From contig JAPLFR010000008.1 of assembly GCA_026390575.1 (NCBI GenBank), positions 186,001 to 250,000 of the forward strand: 64,000 nt of DNA, read 5' to 3'. The stretch is from Ignavibacteriales bacterium. GTDB taxonomy: Bacteria > Bacteroidota > Ignavibacteria > UBA10030. The notes under the pieces are model-generated. The model was not told where the DNA came from, did no database searches, and saw nothing but the letters and a program-made list of their open reading frames with translations. A program made the position numbers and the translations under genes. Of this stretch, positions 50,252 through 59,480 are shown piece after piece (the first letter of the stretch is position 1; the number at the start of each line of letters is the position of its first letter).

Positions 50252-51831
50252 CGCAGCACCATGATCTTTCCCCACAAAGGCGACTGATCACCAATTTCCA
50301 CTCGATAAAAATAAATGCCATTTGCTACGATGGTATGATTGTCATCCTGGCCATTCCAAATTTCATCATATTCTTTTCCACTTGGACGCGACGCTTTCTG
50401 TATGAGAGTGCAAACAGGTAACATCGAATAATCAAAGATACGGATGGAAACGTCTTGCGTAAGTGAATTACCGGCGTTGACACTATAGTGCAGACGAACC
50501 GGTTCATTCGTAGGAGCAAAAGGATTGGGAAACGCATACGTAAAATTTTTATTTATGACTTGTTCTGCAGTGCGGAAAATATGCCACACCGAGCCGAATT
50601 GTTGGGATGGTGAATCGATAGTATAAGCAGTTCCTTCCGGCCCGCCGAACCATACGGTATCACCTTTTACACCCACGCCGTAGCATTCAGATGAAACAAA
50701 ACGTTGAAGATTCGCGGGATCATAAATAGAGCCGCCCTTTATCCAGCTTTCTCCGAAGTCAGCAGATCGGAATAATCCGTTGTCTGTTGCGATATATACT
50801 ACATTGCCGGAATCATTCACAGCTATATTGTGAGCCCATTCGCCGAGCAAGGTGGTTTTCCATGTCTCACCGGCATCTTCAGAATAACTCACGCCTTTGG
50901 TTTCATCAGGATCATTTGCATTGACGGTCGCCGCCCACATAATCCGACGATTATTCCATCGCTGTTCTTTTAATGCAACAACAAAGTTTCCGGAGATAGG
51001 ATGAGTCTGATTTTGATGAGAATATTTGCGCCAACTCATTCCGCCATCAATAGATTTATTGATACCGCCAGCCGTTCCTGCCCAGATGATGGAATCATCG
51101 CTGCTATAAACGCTGAATAATTTATGGTTGTCGTTCTCAGCCAATGTATCTTGCTTATTGTTGAGAGTGAATATTTTTTGAACCGGTGAAAGCTCGAATG
51201 CAAAATTAAGTGGCATTGCTGCATCGATAGAATCAAGATTATCAGGCGGCAGAATAACACGTGTCCATGTAATACCAAGATCGGTCGATTTTCGAAGCCC
51301 ACCGGCCCAACTTGCAATCCATATAGTATTTTTTGTAAGAGCAATATCAAAAGTAATATTCTGTTGTGGAACAGTAACCGCTAATGCGCGTATTCTGTTG
51401 CTGCCATACATTAAAGTATCTATCGTACCTTTGTCTATTGGCTGAGGAATAAAGGACCAGGTCGAACCTCGATCAGACGAACAGTGCAATCCACCGCCTG
51501 TTTGCACTGATTCTCCATTGAGCTTTGCTGTATATCCTATCGCGACACAGAGGAGGCTGTTATTGATTGCAAGTGCCGAGATACCTTTATCATCGAACGT
51601 GCTGGTGCCAGAAAAATGCGTCCAGTTTGTACCACCGTTCGTTGTCACACTCAATCCGCTTTCTGTTCCCAACCACACAGAATCTTGGCGCACTAAAATA
51701 TCATTGATGGTATTCGTTCTTGGCAGTGAACTGCTCCATCCGCTGTTTAACGTATACATCTTCGGAAGTTGAGCAAAAGCGATTACCCAGCAGAAACAAA
51801 TTCCAGAGAGTATAAGAAATGCTTTTTTCAA
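50248..51831 (-). CDS. Exported BNR-repeat protein with T9SS-like C-terminal domain
   Basis: Signal peptide (FAQL, ~residue 20) then a beta-propeller with several Asp-box/BNR-type repeats: TTNGGTNW, SSDRGSTW, STDLGITW, SIDGGMSW, SEDAGETW and SADFGESW. The C-terminal ~100 residues begin FPNPFAPTNEP and end in the FlgD-like WNGQDDNHTIVANGIYFYRVE pattern, as in T9SS sorting domains. It overlaps its neighbours on both sides by four bases. Ligand unknown. Confidence 0.83.
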   Translation of the reverse strand: MKKAFLILSGICFCWVIAFAQLPKMYTLNSGWSSSLPRTNTINDILVRQDSVWLGTESGLSVTTNGGTNWTHFSGTSTFDDKGISALAINNSLLCVAIGYTAKLNGESVQTGGGLHCSSDRGSTWSFIPQPIDKGTIDTLMYGSNRIRALAVTVPQQNITFDIALTKNTIWIASWAGGLRKSTDLGITWTRVILPPDNLDSIDAAMPLNFAFELSPVQKIFTLNNKQDTLAENDNHKLFSVYSSDDSIIWAGTAGGINKSIDGGMSWRKYSHQNQTHPISGNFVVALKEQRWNNRRIMWAATVNANDPDETKGVSYSEDAGETWKTTLLGEWAHNIAVNDSGNVVYIATDNGLFRSADFGESWIKGGSIYDPANLQRFVSSECYGVGVKGDTVWFGGPEGTAYTIDSPSQQFGSVWHIFRTAEQVINKNFTYAFPNPFAPTNEPVRLHYSVNAGNSLTQDVSIRIFDYSMLPVCTLIQKASRPSGKEYDEIWNGQDDNHTIVANGIYFYRVEIGDQSPLWGKIMVLR

Positions 51832-52649
51832 TTTACAACCGCTTCATTCACTATGACAATTGTTTGTGTTAATACATTGCTTGAGTCATTTGATCGATCG
51901 ACTGCACGAAAACGAAAATTATATGGCCCAAGGGGTGGAGGTGGAACAAGTGTAACAGTCTCAACATAAATACTATCGTTATAAGGAGATAAGGGAAGCA
52001 CTTTGCCGCTTGGTGTAAAACGTAACATAGATTTAATATCTTCTTGACCATCAGGATCAATAAGCGTTACGCTGATGTTAAATGAAGTTGTTGCTGCAAG
52101 ATTCACCGTACTAGGAGCATTAAGGTTAGAAATAACGGGTGCGTGATTCAAGCGAACAATAGATAGAGGCAGTAAAGCAGTATTGCTTACTTGACCTGTA
52201 GAATTTTCGCTCCAGAGTGATAAAACGAGTTTTCCCACGAGAACGCGTTTAATTTGGAATTGAGTATATCCTGAATAAATGTCATCATTTGCAATTCGAT
52301 CTGGAAGAATTCCGTCATCATTTAAAACGCCTTCTCCTATAACAGATAGAGATTGATCCTCACGTATGGAATATTTGACCGCTGAAATTTCTTTCTTTCC
52401 TTGAGGGTGGGAGACCCGTAGTGAAGCTTCTCCATGAATTGTAAGCAGATCATCTGGCGTACGTTCGTTTCCAATATTCATCGTGTCAGTATTAATAATG
52501 GTAAGCGAAGACGAGGCGTCCATTACTACAGGCACGCTTTGAATAGGATCGATAACAGAATCAGACTTTTTTTCGCAGCCTGAAAATGAGGAGATACTGA
52601 GGATAATAACGAACAGAATTACATATTTTTTGAAAAGAAGCTGGCGCAC
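51828..52649 (-). CDS. Hypothetical lipoprotein with Ig-like C-terminal domain
   Basis: GTG start. Lipobox SFSGC with Cys25 after a hydrophobic signal. The later part (~170-265) begins with NHAPVISNLNAP and has a DPDGQEDI strand like an Ig/cadherin repeat, resembling the repeats of the protein at 1-2339. No family recognised for the first half. It overlaps the BNR gene by four bases, so this lipoprotein, the BNR protein and the two PorV-like barrels form one operon. Confidence 0.75.
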   Translation of the reverse strand: MRQLLFKKYVILFVIILSISSFSGCEKKSDSVIDPIQSVPVVMDASSSLTIINTDTMNIGNERTPDDLLTIHGEASLRVSHPQGKKEISAVKYSIREDQSLSVIGEGVLNDDGILPDRIANDDIYSGYTQFQIKRVLVGKLVLSLWSENSTGQVSNTALLPLSIVRLNHAPVISNLNAPSTVNLAATTSFNISVTLIDPDGQEDIKSMLRFTPSGKVLPLSPYNDSIYVETVTLVPPPPLGPYNFRFRAVDRSNDSSNVLTQTIVIVNEAVVN

Positions 52650-52896
52650 TGATTGCTTTCGTACTATTTATTGTTTCTGACTAAAAAAAAATAGCAATCG
52701 TCTATCGGTCAGCCCTTTTTTGTGAAGTGATTTGTTCAACCACATATAAGCTATAAAAGAATTTTGAAATATTCAATAGCATTAAATAGAAATAAGATTT
52801 TATTCCTCTTCGTGATCAAAATACTGCATTCTGCTGCTCTGTGTCTCTTGTAAGAGGAGCATACCTATGAGAAGGAAAAGTAAATTCAAACATCTC

Positions 52897-53958
52897 TCAA
52901 CCGAGTGTAAATGGATTCGGTGAGAAGGAAAGAAAGAAGATAGCTATACAGAACCACCCAACTGCCATTCGCCGACCATCTAATGGCGTCTCATCGGCAA
53001 CAGGCGGATGAAATAATTTTACGACATAGAGAGCTATCATTGCCCAAAAGAACCATGCAGACCAGCTATATTGAGCGAAAGGAATAATTTGTCCTACATC
53101 ATGTTTATACACAAATCCCAACAGTGTTCTGAGCAGCGCATCAGAAAGTGACGGAGCGCTGAGTGCGAGAAGAGCATAGAAAGATGTTTGAGCAATCCTT
53201 CGGTGATATTTGCCAAACATTGCATAAATTACATGTCCTCCATCAAACTGGCCCATAGGAATGAGATTCAGTGCCGTAACGAATAATCCGAACCAGCCAG
53301 TGCAAAGAAATGGATAATGGTAAATCTCGCTTAGCGGTGGAACAAATTGCACTGAAGGATGAGTGAGCAAATTCTGTAATCCTGAAAAAAGAAGTGTCTT
53401 TCCAAAAGCGAGCGGTATACCGTGAGCAGACGCTGATGCGTTCAGAGCAAAATCATAATCAGGATGAATTGCGAGTATAAACTCGGGAGATGGAAGGTGA
53501 AGAAATCCATACATGAGCACAAGAAGAGAAGCGAAAAATCCAGCAATTGGACCTGCAACTCCAATGTCAAACATAGCTTTTTTTGATGGAACAATTGATT
53601 TTGTACGGATTACTGCTCCGAAGGTGCCGAAATTTAAAAAAAGTTGAAGAAGAACTGGAACTGGTGGAAATGGGAGAAAATACGGCAATGTGGCATCCAC
53701 ATGGTGATAACGAGAGGCAAAATAGTGTCCGAATTCATGGCAAGCAAGAATGAACAGGATAGAAGCGGAATAAGGGATGCCAAGGTGAAAATTGCTAAGC
53801 TCAAAGGGATCTCTATTGAGCCACAAAACTCCCGCAATAGTAGTTGTGAAAAACGTCAATAAAAACAAACTTAAGTGCAATAGCCACCGAAGCACTAAAG
53901 TCAAATTCAAGCTTTTCGTTTTTACATTATTACTGGATAGATGTTGATTGAATTCCAT
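52897..53958 (-). CDS. Site-2-protease-like intramembrane metallopeptidase (M50)
   Basis: HEFGH at residues 74-78 binds zinc and NLIPMGQFDGGH near ~247-258 supplies the third ligand. Both are in the layout of S2P relatives. Six or more hydrophobic segments. A FGAVIRTKS loop and DIGVAGPIAGF are typical for the bacterial family. It lacks a PDZ domain. It is separated from the lipoprotein gene by ~250 bases and from the PHP gene by ~65. Substrate unknown; S2Ps often cut anti-sigma or membrane-tethered factors. Confidence 0.9.
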   Translation of the reverse strand: MEFNQHLSSNNVKTKSLNLTLVLRWLLHLSLFLLTFFTTTIAGVLWLNRDPFELSNFHLGIPYSASILFILACHEFGHYFASRYHHVDATLPYFLPFPPVPVLLQLFLNFGTFGAVIRTKSIVPSKKAMFDIGVAGPIAGFFASLLVLMYGFLHLPSPEFILAIHPDYDFALNASASAHGIPLAFGKTLLFSGLQNLLTHPSVQFVPPLSEIYHYPFLCTGWFGLFVTALNLIPMGQFDGGHVIYAMFGKYHRRIAQTSFYALLALSAPSLSDALLRTLLGFVYKHDVGQIIPFAQYSWSAWFFWAMIALYVVKLFHPPVADETPLDGRRMAVGWFCIAIFFLSFSPNPFTLG

Positions 53959-54024
53959 AGTTCGCTTATTTTTATTTCTATTGTAAGATACAGAAAATTT
54001 CTATCACTTTATGATTTCAACTTA

Positions 54025-55662
54025 TCACTCTCGCGTAAACCATATAGGATTCGTCAAGCAAAAATGTGGCTTGCCGTCACTTGAATCAAGAGAGGATGTC
54101 CAAATTTCTGCACGTATGTAACTATCACGTTCAGTCTCGAAAGAAAAATTTCGATCTAAGTCAAAGCGTTTAAGATCTTTTTCGGAAACGAGTTCTGCTT
54201 CAGTTTGGCCAATGCTACCATTGAATACCTTGAGCAATTCGATTGAACCATATTCAGTTGAAGATTGCACTTCAAGTAAAATTGTGTGCTTCGTTCCAAC
54301 AAAGCTACAACCAATGGAACTCAACTGGTTGGTTGAAGAAATCACACTCAAATTAACAACCGGGCCATCGGTGATAATTGACATTCCAGCGCGAAGAGAA
54401 TTTAATATATTGCCTTCGGAGAGCGAAGCAAGGAATACTCCTGTTCTCATTTTACCGAATACTTGATGCTCCATCTCATGAATCTTGAAGAATGGGATTC
54501 CAATTTGTCTAAATCTATTGAAATTGCCATGTGCGTCATTTCCTGCTAACACAAAAAGTCGCTTACCTTGTAGAAGTGCCTTGACCCATTGTCGATATCC
54601 TTCCTGAAAACCATCTGATAATTGTCCATTAGCAAATTGAATTCCCGATAATTTCGAATTTACAATGTCGCGTTCATGCCACTTGCCGCGATGCAATAAC
54701 AATCGTTGGAGGAATGAAACCGGTTCGAAAGGATGAGCAGCATACGCAAGTGTAGATAATTCTTTTTCTTCAAGAACGTCACTGATAGTATATTCACTTC
54801 GCGTCTTGAGCCATTGTTCAGCTCCATCTCCTGTACCAGTAAAAAATTTCTTATTTCCTAATAGAAGCAAATGAACATTCTGATCGGCGGAATTGCGACA
54901 TGTTACTTCTTCGCCTCTTATTATTGTAAAGTTTGAAAGTTTCGAATTTAACTTATCGACTTCTTGATGTAATTGCCGCCACTTGGGTAAATCGGGATCA
55001 TTAATTAAATAATTATCAACTTTGTCATCCAAATCATATGAATGGTCAGTCACACAAAAGAATGATAATCCGAGCGATTTGCCTAATAGGGCTGATGCTC
55101 CCAATGGTGAACCAAACTCTACTTGATCATCGGTATAGTGCGAATGTGAATGGCATTCTCCCAAATATAGATGTTCAAATTTTGGAAGAGAGTTTCGTGA
55201 GATAAATACTTTCAATGGACGATGTGATGACGTTCTATGATTATCATTGTGGTAAAACTGCTTTTGATTGTTATCGGTAAGTCTAAATATAACATCACAT
55301 TCGATGTTTCCAGTTAAACCCATAATTGGTACGTCAAAAATTTGCCACCATAACTTTTGACGTACTTCAATAGATGAATTCAAAAGCTCTTTTTCAAAAA
55401 CAATAGATCCATTCGATCGAATAGTGAGATTGATTCCATCTAATTTAACAGGGAAGAGGTGAGCATCTTTGACTAAAATGAGAATTGGCAACGAAGAATT
55501 TGGCTCAAGACGATGCGGAGCATCAGCAATGAGTTCCGGTTCACGTTTACGAAGAAAACTAAAAAAATATCGGAAGCGATAATGTGTCTCTGCGTAAAGA
55601 AAAATCGGAAACAAATACCAGATGAAGGACGGAAACTGAGTCAAAACTCGCGTCCTTTCCAT
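54025..55662 (-). CDS. PHP/CehA-like metallohydrolase with N-terminal beta domain
   Basis: 545 residues. The first ~165 residues look like a beta domain; the catalytic part begins at YLGECHSHSHYTDDQ (~170). HxH, FCVTDHSYDLDD, GEEVTCRN, AAHPFEP and AGNDAHG are the metal ligands and conserved turns of CehA/McbA-type PHP proteins. These hydrolyse phosphate or carboxyl esters in other bacteria; the substrate here is not known. Near the start a short hydrophobic stretch (YLFPIFLYA) may anchor it. The 5' end overlaps the GT2 stop by 22 bases. Confidence 0.8.
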   Translation of the reverse strand: MERTRVLTQFPSFIWYLFPIFLYAETHYRFRYFFSFLRKREPELIADAPHRLEPNSSLPILILVKDAHLFPVKLDGINLTIRSNGSIVFEKELLNSSIEVRQKLWWQIFDVPIMGLTGNIECDVIFRLTDNNQKQFYHNDNHRTSSHRPLKVFISRNSLPKFEHLYLGECHSHSHYTDDQVEFGSPLGASALLGKSLGLSFFCVTDHSYDLDDKVDNYLINDPDLPKWRQLHQEVDKLNSKLSNFTIIRGEEVTCRNSADQNVHLLLLGNKKFFTGTGDGAEQWLKTRSEYTISDVLEEKELSTLAYAAHPFEPVSFLQRLLLHRGKWHERDIVNSKLSGIQFANGQLSDGFQEGYRQWVKALLQGKRLFVLAGNDAHGNFNRFRQIGIPFFKIHEMEHQVFGKMRTGVFLASLSEGNILNSLRAGMSIITDGPVVNLSVISSTNQLSSIGCSFVGTKHTILLEVQSSTEYGSIELLKVFNGSIGQTEAELVSEKDLKRFDLDRNFSFETERDSYIRAEIWTSSLDSSDGKPHFCLTNPIWFTRE

Positions 55663-56735
55663 TTTACTTTTCCACCAAAGAAAACCAAAAAGGGTAGAAG
55701 TAAAACGTAAATCATGAAATACATTTCAAACCAATAAAACCATCGAAGATCTTCCTTCCGGTCAAGTCGGCAAAGAATTTTGTACAAGAATACATAATCA
55801 GCGATAAATTTAATCATTAACGCTGTAGCAGCTTGCACTACTCCGCCCCAAAAAAGCATGACAAAGGGAGAAAGATGCATTAAAAAACCAACAACCATTA
55901 TTGCCAGGCCAGCCGGTTTCATATCAAGTCCGCCTTTGCCCCACCTGTGTTTTTGGCGGAGAATTGATTGGAAATTTGGACAAGATTTGCTTTCGACAAG
56001 ATGCTTTAAATCAATAGGGTATATATAGTTCCATTTCTTAGAACCAACAATTGCTTGAACTACCGTATAATCTTCTGTCACGCTGAATTTTAATTTTCGA
56101 TATCCGCCTACTTGATCGTACGCTGATCTTCGAAATGATAGATTATTTCCAATACTTCCAAGTGGATGACCTAAACCAGCAGTTGCGGCAGCCATACCAA
56201 GTATGAATGTCCAATCTAATGATTGCATTCCTTCAAACGGTGTTGTAGCTTTCTGAAGTGTGAATCCTCCTATAAGTCCGACTTCAGAATTATACCAATT
56301 TGCTGTCTGCTCCACCCATGTTCTTGGAACCGTGCAATCCGCATCAGTGATAAGTATTATTTCTCCTGAAGATGCGTCAATACCTTGCGCCAAGGCGTTT
56401 GCCTTACCACGAATAATTGTATCATCTTTAACTTGAATCGATTTGATATTCGGATACCGTTTAATGAAATCGTTGCATATTGCTTCAGTTCCATCGGTTG
56501 ACCCATCATTGATAACAATAATTTCATACAATGGAGCAGGATAGTTCTGATTTGCTACCGACTCAAGACACTCCCGAAGATTAGCTTCTTCGTTTCTTGC
56601 TGCAATTATAACCGAAATAGATAAGTTTGATGAGATTTGTGATTGGTGCCGATTACGTTTCAGACCAATTAAAAATATTCCTACCTGGCAAAGATATAGG
56701 ATCGTTACGATGATGAGAAAAGTTTGGAAGGTCAT
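55641..56735 (-). CDS. Membrane GT2-family glycosyltransferase
   Basis: N-terminal membrane segment, GT-A core (SVIIAARNEEANLRECL, VINDGSTDGT, ILITDADC as the DxD, RQKHRWGKGG as the QRxRW-like motif) and three to four C-terminal membrane segments. Such enzymes make glycolipids or polymers at the inner membrane. Its 5' end overlaps the NodB gene by four bases and its 3' end the PHP gene by 22. One of three similar GT2s in this operon. Confidence 0.88.
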   Translation of the reverse strand: MTFQTFLIIVTILYLCQVGIFLIGLKRNRHQSQISSNLSISVIIAARNEEANLRECLESVANQNYPAPLYEIIVINDGSTDGTEAICNDFIKRYPNIKSIQVKDDTIIRGKANALAQGIDASSGEIILITDADCTVPRTWVEQTANWYNSEVGLIGGFTLQKATTPFEGMQSLDWTFILGMAAATAGLGHPLGSIGNNLSFRRSAYDQVGGYRKLKFSVTEDYTVVQAIVGSKKWNYIYPIDLKHLVESKSCPNFQSILRQKHRWGKGGLDMKPAGLAIMVVGFLMHLSPFVMLFWGGVVQAATALMIKFIADYVFLYKILCRLDRKEDLRWFYWFEMYFMIYVLLLPFLVFFGGKVKWKGREF

Positions 56736-57352
56736 ATTGGTAACGTCTTGAAATTAAATTCTTTACTAAGCAAAGTATCGAGAAGGACCGGAAGATATGT
56801 CTGGACTTTCGTTGAAGTTTCAATGTTGTCATGAAAGAGAAGAATAGAGCCATTCTTTGTATTTGGTATGACTCGATGTGAAATATCGGTAACGGAATTT
56901 AGTTTGTAGTCTTTACTGTCGACATCCCAGAGTGTGCAAGTCAATTCCAGTTTACGGAGCACGCTTAAAGTCGTCCAATCAAAATAGCCATAGGGTGGTC
57001 GAAAATAATGAGAATATATTCCAATAGTCTTTTCCAGTGTTTCCATAGTTCGTTGAATTTCATCTATGAGAAATGCCTTATTCTTGAAAAATAGATTAGC
57101 GTGCGTGAATGAATGATTGCCAATTTGATGTCCTTCAGCATGAATCTGTCGAACGAGATCAGGAAATTTTTGCGCATTCTGTCCAAGTAGAAAAAAAGTT
57201 GCCTGAATATTGCGTCCTTTTAATTCTTGAAGAATGAGAGGAGTTGTAATAGGGTGAGGTCCATCATCAAAAGTGAGATGTATGCTTTCATCCAGTGTTT
57301 TGAAAAGAATTGATGGAAAAAGTCTTCTAAATATCTGAAAATCCCATCTCAT
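56732..57352 (-). CDS. Polysaccharide deacetylase (NodB homology domain)
   Basis: Zinc-type NodB domain: TFDDGPH (D29-D30) supplies the base and a ligand, GNHSFTH (H80, H84) the other ligands, RPPYGYFD and ILLFHD the later motifs. 206 residues, so the domain alone. No signal peptide or membrane segment is obvious, suggesting action in the cytoplasm or at the membrane face on a lipid-linked sugar, as in glycolipid or glycan pathways. It overlaps both neighbouring GT2 genes by four bases. Confidence 0.9.
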   Translation of the reverse strand: MRWDFQIFRRLFPSILFKTLDESIHLTFDDGPHPITTPLILQELKGRNIQATFFLLGQNAQKFPDLVRQIHAEGHQIGNHSFTHANLFFKNKAFLIDEIQRTMETLEKTIGIYSHYFRPPYGYFDWTTLSVLRKLELTCTLWDVDSKDYKLNSVTDISHRVIPNTKNGSILLFHDNIETSTKVQTYLPVLLDTLLSKEFNFKTLPI

Positions 57353-58479
57353 CGTCTAATTGTCCGCCCTTTCCATTGCATTGAACTTATTTGTCCAATT
57401 GCTGCTGCAATCACAATATACGGAACGTGCAAAACCTCTGCAATCAGAAAATGGAAAATTGGTACGTGTTGGAGAAACAATCTTGCGCCTGAGCGAAGCG
57501 TGAAGTAATCAACAATTACTTTGCCTCCAAATGCAATAATTACCGGTAGTAAGAGCTTTTGTTCTAAAGGTATTAACAGCACCATCAAAACGAGACTAAG
57601 GAAAAATAAATATAAAGAGACAAGCGTAATAAGAATTGATTTATCTTCGTAGTGACCGCGTTTGTTTGCCCAGCGGATACGCTGCTTGAGAAACGAGATC
57701 ATTGTATTTGAGGACTGCGTAGTAATTACGGCATCAGATTCGGGAGCAAATGCAATTCTGCCAATTTTTCTCTGAACCATCCTATTCATCAATGATTCAT
57801 CGTCATTAGAACTGCCATTGTCACCGAAACCGCCCACGGAATTAAATGCGTTTTTTCGATAGCCAAGATTCGCGCCATTGCAAATTATGGGTCTCCCTGA
57901 GCCTATTAATCCAGCCGCCGTTGTGATAAGTCCAAGAAATTCGAGTTGTTCAAGTTTAGAGAAAAAATTTGCAGAACCTTGTTCTGCGACCGGTCCGGCT
58001 ACAAGCGTAATATTGTCCTCAAAATGATTAGCCATAATCTCAATCCATCGCGGCGGCACAATGCAATCAGCATCTGTGGTGAGGATGATTTCTCCTGTAG
58101 CTTGATTAATACCTTTAGCAATTGCAAATGGTTTTCGGCCAGTTCCTCGTTCTGTTCCAACCGGCAAAGAAAGAAGATGGACGTTTGAATATCGTTCCGA
58201 GAAAGATCTCACAATGGAAGCAGTGTTATCCTGAGAACCATCATCTACAATGATGATCTCATATTTATTTGTGAGATAAGTTTGTTGAACAAGCGATTGG
58301 AGACATTGACCAATAGATTTATCTTCGTCACGCGCTGCTATAATAACAGAAACCATCGGTTGGAAGCCTGTCGATGGGGCAATATGAAGAGAAAGCAAAC
58401 CAAGACGAATATGCGTGATGAAATAAACATAATACATCGTAAAAATCGTGAGTAACCCAAGTGCTAAAGATTCAATCAT
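57349..58479 (-). CDS. Membrane GT2-family glycosyltransferase
   Basis: Same layout as the other two: N-terminal membrane segment, GT-A core (VSVIIAARDEDKSIGQCLQ, VDDGSQDNT, ILTTDADC, RIRWANKRG) and four C-terminal membrane segments. Its end (YIVIAAAIGQISSMQWKGR) resembles other membrane GT2s. Four-base overlap on each side. The second of three paralogues. Confidence 0.88.
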   Translation of the reverse strand: MIESLALGLLTIFTMYYVYFITHIRLGLLSLHIAPSTGFQPMVSVIIAARDEDKSIGQCLQSLVQQTYLTNKYEIIIVDDGSQDNTASIVRSFSERYSNVHLLSLPVGTERGTGRKPFAIAKGINQATGEIILTTDADCIVPPRWIEIMANHFEDNITLVAGPVAEQGSANFFSKLEQLEFLGLITTAAGLIGSGRPIICNGANLGYRKNAFNSVGGFGDNGSSNDDESLMNRMVQRKIGRIAFAPESDAVITTQSSNTMISFLKQRIRWANKRGHYEDKSILITLVSLYLFFLSLVLMVLLIPLEQKLLLPVIIAFGGKVIVDYFTLRSGARLFLQHVPIFHFLIAEVLHVPYIVIAAAIGQISSMQWKGRTIRR

Positions 58480-59480
58480 TGGCTTGTTGTCTTTTTTTTC
58501 CAGAATTGCACAAGTTTAAATGGTGAAAGTTGTTGATGTCTTATAAAGTAAGTTCCTATAATACTCGGAATGAATACATTGATTAAAAAAAGCAACAACG
58601 AGGCATTGAGAGCTGCGGCTTGCGAAATGCTGTAGGTTGAAAAGAAAAAGATCGAACCTGCCTCTCGAATACCGAGATCGCCTATCGAAATCGGGAGCAG
58701 CGATTTCACGAACATCATTGCACTTGTCCCAATAAACGCATGCAGAAGGCTGATTTTTGAAAAACTATTGATAAGGCAGTACATTTGTAGTATGAGAACG
58801 CCATAAAAAATAAGTGTGTACAGTACGGCAGCGAACAACTGCTGGGGTTTGAGAAGATTAAATCCATCAAGAACTCGCGTGAGCCAAGATTTCTTAAAAA
58901 GGGTAGAGTTAAGACGATGACCCAGTGCCGCAAGCACTCCCAATCGCGTAATAAAAAAAACCGAAAGCAATACGATAGCTATCGTTACTATTGCAATTAT
59001 CAAAGGATTGTCGAAAGCTAACGATGCAAGACTTACTAAACCGGCACAGCTTGTAACAATAAATATCTGTGCTTTATCTAGAAGTGTTAACCCAACCAGA
59101 TGAGATCGTTTTGCATCGGTGATATGCAAAGCGCGACCAGCGAACTCACCTACTTCACCGGGCGTGAATGAACCGAGAGAAATTCCAAGCATGACGGAGC
59201 CAAAAGCCTCCGTATAAGTCGGCGCATCCTTGACAGTGCGAAGCATGGCGTGCCATTTGAAAGTGCGCACACCTATGTTGACGAATAAAAGTAAAGCAGC
59301 AAAAATAATAAAGCGGCCATCAGCAGACTGATACGCAATAATGACATTCTTCCATTGCACCAAGGAGATAACAAAGTACAGAACGCATGCACCGACAATA
59401 ATACGAAATGCGATAGAGATTACGTTCTTCCAAACTTCTCCGTATTCGGCTGCTTCTGATTTGTTTAACTCTGTTTCCAT
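58476..59480 (-). CDS. Lysylphosphatidylglycerol-synthase-like membrane protein (flippase-like)
   Basis: Eight or so hydrophobic segments of the LPG_synthase_TM type, without the soluble transferase domain. FTPGEVGEFAGRALHI and PISIGDLGIREAGSIFFF are the conserved glycine-rich blocks. Relatives move lipids or glycolipids across membranes. In this operon it is the only candidate for moving the product. Its 5' end overlaps the GT2 gene by 16 bases, its 3' end the next GT2 by four. Confidence 0.87.
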   Translation of the reverse strand: METELNKSEAAEYGEVWKNVISIAFRIIVGACVLYFVISLVQWKNVIIAYQSADGRFIIFAALLLFVNIGVRTFKWHAMLRTVKDAPTYTEAFGSVMLGISLGSFTPGEVGEFAGRALHITDAKRSHLVGLTLLDKAQIFIVTSCAGLVSLASLAFDNPLIIAIVTIAIVLLSVFFITRLGVLAALGHRLNSTLFKKSWLTRVLDGFNLLKPQQLFAAVLYTLIFYGVLILQMYCLINSFSKISLLHAFIGTSAMMFVKSLLPISIGDLGIREAGSIFFFSTYSISQAAALNASLLLFLINVFIPSIIGTYFIRHQQLSPFKLVQFWKKKTTSQ

